A stretch of 64,000 nucleotides of DNA. Source: Nipponacmea schrenckii. Its lineage: Eukaryota; Mollusca; Gastropoda; Lottiidae. The DNA lies in NCBI GenBank assembly GCA_030562195.1, contig JAUJPP010000006.1, positions 2,728,001 to 2,792,000 on the forward strand. The letters run 5' to 3'. Positions within the stretch are counted from its first letter, which is position 1; every line of letters begins with the position of its first letter. The notes below the pieces were generated by a model that had not been told where the DNA came from, did not search any database, and saw only the letters and a list, made by a program, of their open reading frames with translations. A program made the position numbers and the translations under genes. Of this stretch, positions 37,775 to 49,800 are shown piece by piece.

Positions 37775-40700
37775 TTCTTTTCATAATAAAGGGAATGTTG
37801 GTATAATTATAAAGATCTTTAATAAGGGAATGTTGGTATTATTATAAAGATCTTTAATAAGGGAATGTTGGTATCATTATAAAGATCTTTAATAAGGGAA
37901 TGTTGGTATTATTATAAAGATCTTTAATAAGGGAATGTTGGTATTATTATAAAGATCTTTAATAAGGAAATGTTGGTATTATTATAAAGATCTTTAATAA
38001 GGAAATGTTTGTATTATTATAAAGATCTTTAATAAGGGAATGTTGGTACAATTAGAAATATCTTTAATAATTGAATGTTGGTATTATTATAAAGATCTTT
38101 CATAAGGGAATGTTGGTATTATTATAAAGATCTTTAATAAGGGAATGTTGGTATTATTATAAAATCTTTAATAAGGGAATGTTGGTATTATTATAAAGAT
38201 CTTTAATAAGGGAATGTTGGTATTATTATAAAGATCTTTAATAAGGGAATGTTGGTATTATTATAAAGATCTTTCATAAGGGAATGTTGGTATTTTTATA
38301 AAGATCTTTAATAAGGGAATGTTGGTATTATTATAAAGATCTTTAATAAGGGAATGTTGGTATTATTATGAAAATCTTTAATAAGGGAATGTTGGTATTA
38401 TTATAAAGATCTTTAATAAGGGAATGTTGGTATAATTATAAAGATCTTTAATAAGGGAATGTTGGTATATTATAAAGATCTTTAATAAGGGAATGTTGGT
38501 ATCATTATAAAATCTTTAATAAGGAATGTTGGTATTATTATGAAAATCTTTAATAAGGGAATGTTGGTATTATTATGAAAATCTTTAATAAGGGAATGTT
38601 GGTATTATTATAAAGATCTTTAATAAGGAAATTTGGTATATTAGAAATATCTTTAATAATGAATGTTGGAAATTATAAAGATCTTTAATAAGGGAATGTT
38701 GGTATTATTATGAAAATCTTTAATAAGGGAATGTTGGAATTATTATAAAGATCTTTAATAAGGAAATATTGGTATTATTATAAAGATCTTTAATAAGGGA
38801 ATGTTAGTATTATTATGAAAATCTTTAATAAGGGAATGTTGGAATTATTATAAAGATCTTTAATAAGGGAATGATGGTATTATTATAAAGATCTTTAATA
38901 AGGAAATGTTAGTATTATTATGAAAATCTTTAATAAGGGAATGTTGGTATTATTATGAAAATCTTTAATAAGGAAATGTTGGTATTATTATAAAGATCTT
39001 TAATAAGGGAATGTGGTATTATTATAAAGATCTTTAATAAGGAAATGTTAGTATTATTATGAAAATCTTTAATAAGGGAATGTTGGTATTATTATAAAGA
39101 TCTTTAATAAGGGAATGATGGTATTATTATAAAATCTTTAATAAGGAAATGTTGGTATTATTATGAAAATCTTTAATAAGGGAATGTTGGTATTATTATA
39201 AAGACCTTTAATAAGGAAATGTTGGTATTATTATGAAAATCTTTAATAAGGAAATGTTAGTATTATTATGAAAATCTTTAATAAGGGAATGTTGGTATTA
39301 TTATGAAAATCTTTAATAAGGGAATGTTGGTATTATTATGAAAATCTTTAATAAGGAAATGTTGGTATTATTATAAAGATCTTTAATAAGGAAATGTTAG
39401 TATTATTATGAAAATCTTTAATAAGGGAATGTTGGTATTATTATGAAAATCTTTAATAAGGGAATGTTGGAATTATTATAAAGATCTTTAATAAGGGAAT
39501 GTTAGTATTATTATGAAAATCTTTAATAAGGGAATGTTGGTATTATTATGAAAATCTTTAATAAGGGAATGTTGGAATTATTATAAAGATCTTTAATAAG
39601 GGAATGGTGGTATTATTATAAAGATCTTTAATAAGGAAATGTTAGTATTATTATGAAAATCTTTAATAAGGGAATGTTGGTATTATTATAAAGATCTTTA
39701 ATAAGGAAATGTTAGTATTATTATAAAGATCTTTAATAAGGGAATGTTGGTATTATTATAAAGATCTTTAATAAGGGAATGTTAGTATTATTATAAAGAT
39801 CTTTAATAAGGGAATGTTGGTATTATTATAAAGATCTTTAATAAGGAAATGTTAGTATTATTATAAAGATCTTTAATAAGGGAATGTTGGTATTATTATG
39901 AAAATCTTTAATAAGGGAATGTTAGTATTATTATAAAGATCTTTAATAAGGGAATGTTGGTATTATTATGAAAATCTTTAATAAGGGAATGTTGGAATTA
40001 TTATAAAGATCTTTAATAAGGGAATGATGGTATTATTATAAAGATCTTTAATAAGGAAATGTTAGTATTATTATAAAGATCTTTAATAAGGGAATGTTGG
40101 TATTATTATAAAGATCTTTAATAAGGAAATGTTAGTATTATTATGAAAATCTTTAATAAGGGAATGTTAGTATTATTATGAAAATCTTTAATAAGGGAAT
40201 GTTAGTATTATTATGAAAATCTTTAATAAGGGAATGTTGGTATTATTATAAAATCTTTAATAAGGGAATGTTGGTATTATTATGAAAATCTTTAATAAGG
40301 GAATGTTGGAATTATTATAAAGATCTTTAATAAGGGAATGTTGGTATTATTATAAAGATCTTTAATAAGGAAATGTTAGTATTATTATGAAAATCTTTAA
40401 TAAGGGAATGTTGGTATTATTATAAAGATCTTTAATAAGGGAATGTTGGTATTATTATAAAATCTTTAATAAGGGAATGTTGGTATTTTTATAAAGATCT
40501 TTAATAAGGAAATGTTGGTATTATTATAAAATCTTTAATAAGGAAATGTTGGTATTATTATAAAGATCTTTAATAAGGGAATGTGGTATTATTATAAAAT
40601 CTTTAATAAGGAAATGTTGGTATTATTATAAAGATCTTTAATAAGGGAATGTTGGTATTATTATAAAGATCTTTAATAAGGAAATGTTAGTATTATTATA

Positions 40701-43050
40701 AAAATCTTTAATAAGGGAATGTTAGTATTATTATAAAGATCTTTAATAAGGAAATGTTGGTATTATTATAAAGATCTTTAATAAGGAAATGTTAGTATTA
40801 TTATGAAAATCTTTAATAAGGGAATGTTGGTATTATTATAAAGATCTTTAATAAGGAAATGTTAGTATTATTATGAAAATCTTTAATAAGGGAATGTTGG
40901 TATTATTATAAAAATCTTTAATAAGGGAATGTTGGTATTATTATAAAGATCTTTAATAAGGGAATGTTAGTATTATTATAAAGATCTTTAATAAGGGAAT
41001 GTTAGTATTATTATGAAAATCTTTAATAAGGGAATGTTGGTATTATTATAAAGATCTTTAATAAGGGAATGTTGGTATTATTATAAAATCTTTAATAAGG
41101 GAATGTTGGTATTATTATAAAGATCTTTAATAAGGGAATGTTGGTATTATTATAAAAATCTTTAATAAGGGAATGTTGGTATTATTATAAAGATCTTTAA
41201 TAAGGGAATGTTAGTATTATTATGAAAATCTTTAATAAGGGAATGTTGGTATTATTATAAAGATCTTTAAAAAGGGGAATGTTAGTATTATTATGAAAAT
41301 CTTTAATAAGGGAATGTTAGTATTATTATGAAAATCTTTAATAAGGGAATGTTGTATTATTATGAAAATCTTTAATAAGGGAATGATGGTATTATTATAA
41401 AAATCTTTAATAAGGAAATGTTAGTATTATTATGAAAATCTTTAATAAGGGAATGTTGGTATTATTATAAAGATCTTTAATAAGGGAATGTTGGTATTAT
41501 TATAAAGATCTTTAATAAGGGAATGTTGGTATTATTATAAAAATCTTTAATAAGGGAATGTTGGTATATTATAAAATCTTTAATAAGGGAATGTTGGTAT
41601 TATTATGAAAATCTTTAATAAGGAATGTTGGTATTATTATAAAGATCTTTAATAAGGGAATGTTAGTATTATTATGAAAATCTTTAATAAGGGAATGTTA
41701 GTATTATTATGAAAATCTTTAATAAGGGAATGTTGGTATATTATGAAAATCTTTAATAAGGGAATGTTGGTATTATTATAAAGATCTTTAATAAGGAAAT
41801 GTTGGTATTATTATGAAAATCTTTAATAAGGGAATGTTGGTATTATTATAAAGATCTTTAATAAGGGAATGTTGGAATTATTATAAAGACCTTTAATAAG
41901 GAAATGTTAGTATTATTATGAAAATCTTTAATAAGGAAATGTTAGTATTATTATGAAAATCTTTAATAAGGGAATGTTGGTATTATTATAAAGATCTTTA
42001 ATAAGGGAATGTTGGTATTATTATAAAAATCTTTAATAAGGGAATGTTGGTATTATTATAAAGATCTTTAATAAGGGAATGTTAGTATTATTATGAAAAT
42101 CTTTAATAAGGAAATGTTAGTATTATTATAAAATCTTTAATAAGGGAATGTTGGTATTATTATAAAGATCTTTAATAAGGGAATGTTAGTATTATTATAA
42201 AGATCTTTAATAAGGGAATGTTGGTATTATTATAAAATCTTTAATAAGGAAATGTTGGTATTATTATGAAAATCTTTAATAAGGAAATGTTAGTATTATT
42301 ATGAAAATCTTTAATAAGGGAATGTTAGTATTATTATGAAAATCTTTAATAAGGGAATGTTAGTATTATTATGAAAATCTTTAATAAGGAAATGTTGGTA
42401 TTATTATGAAAATCTTTAATAAGGAAATGATTGGTATTATTATAAAGATCTTTAATAAGGAATGTTAGTATTATATGAAAATCTTTAATAAGGAATGTTG
42501 TATTATTATAAAAATCTTTAATAAGGGAATGTTGGTATTATTATAAAGATCTTTAATAAGGAAATGTTAGTATTATTATGAAAATCTTTAATAAGGAAAT
42601 GTTAGTATTATTATAAAAATCTTTAATAAGGGAATGTTAGTATTATTATAAAGATCTTTAATAAGGAAATGTTAGTATTATTATAAAGATCTTTAATAAG
42701 GAAATGTTAGTATTATTATAAAGATCTTTAATAAGGAAATGTTAGTATTATTATGAAAATCTTTAATAAGGGAATGTTGGTATTATTATAAAGATCTTTA
42801 ATAAGGGAATGTTGGAATCATTATAAAGATCTTTAATAAGGAAATATTGGTATTATTATAAAGATCTTTAATAAGGAAATGTTAGTATTATTATGAAAAT
42901 TTTTAATAAGGGAATGTTAGTATTATTATAAAGATCTTTAATAAGGAAATGTTAGTATTATTATAAAAATCTTTAATAAGGAAATGTTGGTATTATTATA
43001 AAAATCTTTAATAAGGAAATGTTGGTATTATTATAAAGATCTTTAAAAAA
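37775..43050. repeat. 35-bp satellite array, about 150 copies
   Basis: A 5.3-kb array of 35-bp units (aagggaatgttggtattatt, then ataaagatctttaat) between the two receptor genes. Two main monomer types are visible. One is ...ttggtatt...ataaagatcttt, with the perfect palindrome aaagatcttt. The other is aagga/gaatgttagtatt...atgaaaatcttt, which lacks it. They often alternate, giving a 70-bp higher-order unit, and there are short runs of either type. Scattered one-base deletions occur. It is non-coding. Confidence 0.97.
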
Positions 43051-43674
43051 AGGAAATAAAATGTATTTGCTTAATATAAAATGAGACGACGTTAGTCATA
43101 AAGACCAGGAAGTTTTTAGAGTAGATGTTTTGTCTATGCTCTTTAAATTCATAAATGAAATAAACTTCACAGTAAACTCAGGTAAGTAGTTTTATCTGTT
43201 AAGGGGTTCGTCTAATCTATGTAAAGTTATGAAAATATCTCCTACATCTGGTTGTCCTTTCATTCGGGGTCCTGCCCATCAGTTTGAGGTTGTCATTTTG
43301 AATTATTTTATTTCATGGCAGCCCATGTAACATGTCATGCAAAATTTGACATTTAAAAACTTTTATTATCAAAAACTTTTACTTGAAAATCCATGTACTT
43401 GATCAAACTGAATTTGCCTTGAAAAGGTTTGTTACAAAATCGAATATTGATTTAGAAATTTGCCGAGTTGTAATGTTTGCGCTTTTAATCTCTCAATAAG
43501 TTTATAATCGAGAATTAATAGGTGACATTTTTCTCTTCAATTACTCGTTGATTTGGCTCTAATCATTACGTTATGTTAATTTATAAATCAGTTATTGTGT
43601 TACATTCCAATTGCTTTGGCTTTGAGGTAAAACTTTCAGATAAGTTCGGAAACACTCTATGTTCATAGTCAGAA
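43051..43674. other. Unique spacer between two arrays
   Basis: AT-rich sequence with no supported gene or element. It includes cctttcattcggggtcctgc and an atggcagcccatgtaacatg stretch of no known meaning. Confidence 0.45.
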
Positions 43675-44970
43675 CAACAAAGTAACATAGTCCAACAATC
43701 AGACAAACTCTTTATTTTACATGGTTCAGAATTAGGTCTAATACACAAGGACATGGTCCTGTCTAACATTCCGTCCATGGTGACAAACATAGACTTTATA
43801 TTTTACATGGGTCAGAATTAGGTCCAATACACAAGGACATGGTCCTGTCTAACATTCAGTCCATGGTGACAAACATAGACTTTATATTTTACATGGTTCA
43901 GAATTAGGTCCAATACACAAGGACATGGTCCTGTCTAACATTCAGTCCATGGAGACAAACATAGACTTTATATTTTACATGGTCAGAATTAGGTCCAATA
44001 CACAAGGACATGGTCCTGTCTAACATTCAGTCCATGGTGACAAACATAGACTTTATATTTTACATGGTCAGAATTAGATCCAATACACAAGGACATGGTC
44101 CTGTCTAACATTCAGTCCATGGAGACAAACATAGACTTTATATTTTACATGGGTCAGAATTAGGTCCAATACACAAGGACATGGTCCTGTCTAACATTCA
44201 GTCCATAGAGACAAACATAGACTCTTTATTTTACATGGATCAGAATTAGGTCCAATACACAAGTATATGGCCCTGTCTAACATTCAGTCCATGGAGACAA
44301 ACATAGACTATATATTTTACATGGGTCAGAATTAAATCCAATACACAAGGACATGGTCCTGTCTAACATTCAGTCCATGGAGACAAACATAGACTCTTAT
44401 ATTTTACATGGGTCAGAATTAGGTCCAATACACAAGGACATGGTCCTGTCTAACATTCAGTCCATAGAGACAAACATAGACTCTTTATTTTACATGGATC
44501 AGAATTAGGTCCAATACACAAGGATGGTCCTGTCTAACATTCAGTCCATGGAGACAAACATAGACTCTTTATTTTACATGGGATCAGAATTAGGTCCAAT
44601 ACACAAGGACATGGTCCTGTCTAACATTCAGTCCATGGTGGCAAACATAGACTATATTTTACATGGGTCAGAATTAAATCCAATACACAAGGACATGGTC
44701 CTGTCTAACATTCAGTCCATGGAGACAAACATAAACTCTATATTTACATGGGCAGAATAGGTCAATACACAAGGACATGGTCCTGTCTAACATTCAGTCC
44801 ATGGAGACAAACATAGACTTTATATTTTACATGGGTCAGAATTAGGTCCAATACACAAGGACATGGTCCTGTCTAACATTCAGTCCATGGAGACAAACAT
44901 AGACTTTATATTTTACATGGGTCAGAATTAAGTCCAATACACAAGGACATGGTCCTGTCTAACATTCTAG
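43675..44970. repeat. 86-bp tandem array, about 15 copies
   Basis: Units of about 86 bp: tccatggagacaaacataga, ctttatattttacatgggtc, agaattaggtccaatacaca, aggacatggtcctgtctaac, attcag. Each contains a small inverted repeat (aggac-atg-gtcct). Unit length varies by 1-4 bp, so frames are not kept. The plus-strand ORF at 44524-44760 is a chance product of three units. Confidence 0.95.
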
Positions 44971-46832
44971 CATGAATGGATCGATCAATGAGAGACAATA
45001 ATTGAATTTTGACCTTATAAGGACAATATATTTAGTTACTATTAATAACATTAGTTAAAGCTTTCAGATAATTTTAGAGACAAATTTGTTTAGATTTTGG
45101 TGTAAAGGTATCATCACCTATACATAAAATGAACTATTAATAAAGTAGAGCTCTCGTAGTATTTATAACGCTGTCAAATAACTTTAGACTCTCCCGAATA
45201 TAATGGTCTGAAGAAGACGGACAACACCATGCATTGTTCAATGAGGTAAATGTTGCTAGGACAGCGAGAATAGCCTACTCTTTGCGATTGTCAACTGCCA
45301 AGGGTTTTTTGACCTGCACAGTCTGTAGCCCACGGGAGACCAGGAAGTAAAAAGTAAAATCTAAATATTCTTTACAGTGATCGTACAAAAGTTGATTTAC
45401 ATGATTATGGATTTTCCTGATCTATTTTAATGTTATGTAAATATGGTATAATGATACCGTGAGACTGCTGGTTCTTTCTATACAAATTTGTTTAAGTTTA
45501 TCTCAATCTAAATCGTAATCATTTCAAGCATGACTTAATTATGAAAGAACATTTTTAAATGACTTTTTTTCATAAATGACATGTTATACAATAAAATATA
45601 CACAAATTATACCTGTGAAGTATATAGATGAAAACAAGTTTTCTAATTTAATATTGTGTCACAGTGACCTTGTACACCAAATCATCATTAACTTTCATTT
45701 TGATTTAGTCGAGAATGTGATATTAAAAAATAATTATTTAACTGGAATCTCAATGCAAACCAATACTGACGTCATCCCATTGCTTTAGTGGGAAATTATA
45801 TAAAGGAGAATTAATACACTTTATATAAAATCCTGGGATATCTCGAGAATGCCGAATGAAATATAAAGTCTATTTCAAAAATCAACACATAGAAATTAGC
45901 AGTTCTTTTCAAAATCATTAATAATCATACCTGAATATATTTCTCAAATAATCATTTAAATAAATATTATTTAATATTAGTTTGAAACGTTAAGAATATG
46001 TATCACACAAAGACTCATAAACAGACTGGAGTAAAAAAAAAGAAACGATTTGCACCCCTTATTTCATAATCAATTGTCAATTAATTAATTTTTTTTTTCT
46101 AAAACGAATCCTTGTCGGTTTATATGTCACATTATATTGTTTTTATAATATTTAAAACCCTTTTATTAGAAAGTCCTACGGGATTTGGCACTTTAAATAG
46201 CACAGAGAACAAAAAGGGATCAGGTTTGCAGTTTTGTCAGTGAATTTTGTTCCTTATTTTTATATATTACTTCAATGCTATTTGCTAAATAAATTTATTT
46301 TCTTTATCTAAAACATGATTTACATTTTCCAGAGATACAGGAATACACCGCCTGACGCTTCAAACTTGTATGTTCCTCTAACTTTGACAATTGATGTTTC
46401 AATTCAACAATGTTCAAACAAAATAATTCTTATGCTTCATAAAGAAATAAAGTCCTAGAGACGAGGCAGTATAAAAAAAATTACAAAAATTGTATTCAAT
46501 TGGTTTTGTTCACAATTGAAATAATCTTAAATTATTTACCTTATCATGTTGAATATTGAGTCTATTTGGTATCCACTCTGTAGTTGATCTATCCCGTTAC
46601 TTTTGCGTTGAAGACATCTCAACTAAGGTTTCATACTCGAGGATGTAAGAACTGTTTCTATTCGTATGGTGAGAAGTCACCAATTAAATTATTAGGAAGG
46701 TTAAATAAATATTTTTCGATAATTATTATATATAATCTATTATTGAAGTAATTCTATATTTTGTCTAGGTTTGATCACAGAGCAGTAAGCAGATTTCTTT
46801 TATTTCATGTAATATTTCATACCCAATATATT
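44971..46832. other. 5' flank of the plus-strand receptor
   Basis: Mostly unique AT-rich DNA. It should contain the promoter and any untranslated first exon of the receptor starting at 46833. A possible acceptor (gcagtaagcag) lies at about 46783-46793. The small plus-strand ORF at 45576-45788 is AT-rich and has no domain. Nothing else is supported. Confidence 0.45.
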
Positions 46833-49800
46833 ATGATGGATTCAAAATGGTTGAAGACAGTGGTGATTATGTTATGTTTGGTTTCCACAGTGACAGGTAA
46901 AAATCTGGCTCTTTTTTATTTTAAATTTTATGTTTAACCAAACGAGACGGGTTGTTTGTGTATTGGTCTTTGTTTAGTTTCCACAGACATCTTTCTAGGT
47001 TCTATAAATTTTGTAGTTCACATTTTCTGTTTTTGAATGGAAGACGGATCTATAATTGTTAAATTGTGACAAGATTATGGTATAACAAGGTACAGAGCGT
47101 TTCAGCAGAATTTACACGTTTCGTAATCAGATGAAATGACGAAGGGATAGAAAACATGGGAATATAATAGCTCAGTAAGAGGAAACCATAAACATAATAA
47201 CATTATGATAAAGCTAAACCAATCAAAGTTTTTATACAATTTCGTCTATTGTTTTATTTCCATAATAGTCGTTATAACTTGTATATCAATTGAAAAGGTG
47301 TGTTATGTACCTTGTTATTAAAGCAGTGTAGTTATTTACCCTATTATTAACGAATTGTGTTATAAACCTTGTTATTGAAGAAGTGTGTTATGTACCTTGT
47401 TATTAAAGAAGTGTGTTATAAACCTTGTTATTGAAGAAGTGTGTTATGTACCTTGTTATTGAAGAAGTGTGTTATGTACCATAAAATATTCCCTTGTGTG
47501 TTTTTTTTATATATTTACCCGCTTCTTCAAACTGTTAAATTGGTTTATCTTTCATATGTATCATACTGTGTCCGAGACACTAAAAATGATTAAATAATAT
47601 AATAGAAAGGGGTATTATAATCTAAACATAGTTGAGTCTTTTACATTAAAAAAAATCTTACTCATTTCGTTTTAATTTCTTGAAGCTTTGCCATCCATAA
47701 CTATAAATGGTAATTCATCTACAAGCAGAAAACTAGTTTTAAATGATACCATGACGATTAAATGTTCAGTGCCATCAAATTATACCTCAGTCTCCAATCT
47801 TATTGTTAGAAGAGATCATTCAGCTATCAAACATTTTTGGAGTGTTTACACCGGAACAATGACGAAGAAGATAACATGTGATGATAATTCATATTTTCGT
47901 TGTTCGGGTAGCTTAAATGGAACATACCTCTACTCAAGCCAAATTGATGTCACAGTCGAATGTATGTTTATGTTTATGTAGTTCAATTTTTTTTCTGTTG
48001 TATAAAAATTCGATATAAAATATTTTGAAAGCTTTAACGTCGATAAAACCTATCTTGAATTTCACAGAAAAACTGATATGATAACTTATATTGATTAAAC
48101 AAAACCAGTATATAGCTACCACCTGAGTTCTAACTAGTTCTAAAAGCAGCCCTTATTTGCCAAAACTCATAGAACAGTTTTAATCATGATTTATCATTGA
48201 TTTATTCTAAAGTTAAAATCAAAGTCACAATTCTTTTAATATCAACTTTAAGTACAGGGTTTAAATTGTTTTTAATTTGCAGGTGCTCCTACCTGGGCTG
48301 AGGATGTACAAAAACCAGTTATGTTCTACTCATCTCCGCAAGCAGATAAAAGTGTTTATCTCGAGATACCCGGCCATCCACAACCACAATATTTCGTTCA
48401 GAAATTCACATCTACAGGATTACAAGACTTGCCTATATCTATAGATGTAATAAACGAAATTAACAGAGTCATATTGGACTTCCATAACTATACAGAAGAA
48501 TCATATGGCGTTTATCAGATCGTAGCAAATAATACATTGGGAACTTTTACAACAAACATCACTCTACGTGGTAGGTTTGATCGCAATTTGTTGCAGTCCT
48601 GTTCCTCGAGTTCCCGTAGCAACTGTGCGATATCTAACATATCTAGCCGTTGCTTTCGGGAGTCAAGATAGTTCAGTTCGGATTTTTCAGCCCAGTATAC
48701 CTTGTCATCTTTTCGTTTCTTATGGACTGATTTAGAGAAAGTGGATAAGATAGGATTGTTGCATAGGAAGTTTTCAATTGATCGCGAAAAGAAAAGGGGA
48801 AATGATTTGTTCGTACTTAATGAACATGAGTATTCCGGTGCTGAGAAGTTAGATGACGAAATAATTTGAGCAGATCTTGATAATTCATGTCTAAAGATTT
48901 TATATGAGAACTCCGAATACTGGTAAAAGATTTATTGTTTTTTTACAGGGCCAACTGAACCACCGAAGAATCTCCGAGCATGGAGCACTACAACTAATTC
49001 TATACAACTTGAATGGACAGCCGGAGAAATATTTGAAACGGGACAAGGATATAATATACGTTACAAACAAGAAACTGGAATATGGAGATATCAGAATTCT
49101 ATAGAATATAGCGGGTCTAATGTAACTGATACAGTCAATTCTTTACAACCGAACACAACCTACTACTTTCTGGTGCGGTCATATCACAAAATTACTGGCC
49201 GGAGTTTTTATTCTAATTTGGCACAAGCTACGACATTGAGTAAGTATAAAGACAAATATTATATTATATTTTATATTATATAGGCAATTGCTTTATATTA
49301 ATATCTGCCCTTATTTTAATATATGTATATGTATGCGTTTAATGGGCGACTAATACTCATATAAATCAAAAGTAGGGTTACACTAATGATTAGGTCAAAT
49401 ACCAATTTATCCTCCTTTAACACGTAATTGGCTCGTTAAGTAAGATATGAAGACAATATTTACCATAGGGTAACTGGTTAATAAGTGTAGCTAACAGGAT
49501 TCAAAAGTTCATGTATTTATTTTGGACTATAATTTGTAAGCTATGTTTTTTAGGCGAGACCAGACCTTAGTGGGAAGACTTCCGGTGACACCGGTGGTGA
49601 ACAAACATGTGTTTAATTTTCTTACCAAAGCCTCAAATTGGTAGCGCTTACCAGTGTTTTTTTTGCAATTTGTTAAGAGACATTTGTGAATAAAACTTTA
49701 AACTTGACATGATGGAATTAAAACATATATCCAGCTACAATAATAAAAAAACATTAAGAAATAGAAAAGTTAGTTTAGTTTTGATTTAAGCAACCTTAAC

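Noticed and set aside
44524..44760. 78-aa ORF repeating MVLSNIQSM
   Set aside because: A product of three 86-bp repeat units whose length variation breaks the frame elsewhere.
48321..48671. Plus-strand 116-aa ORF as a stand-alone gene
   Set aside because: Its first part is the second Ig exon of the receptor. The rest is read-through past a good donor at 48571.
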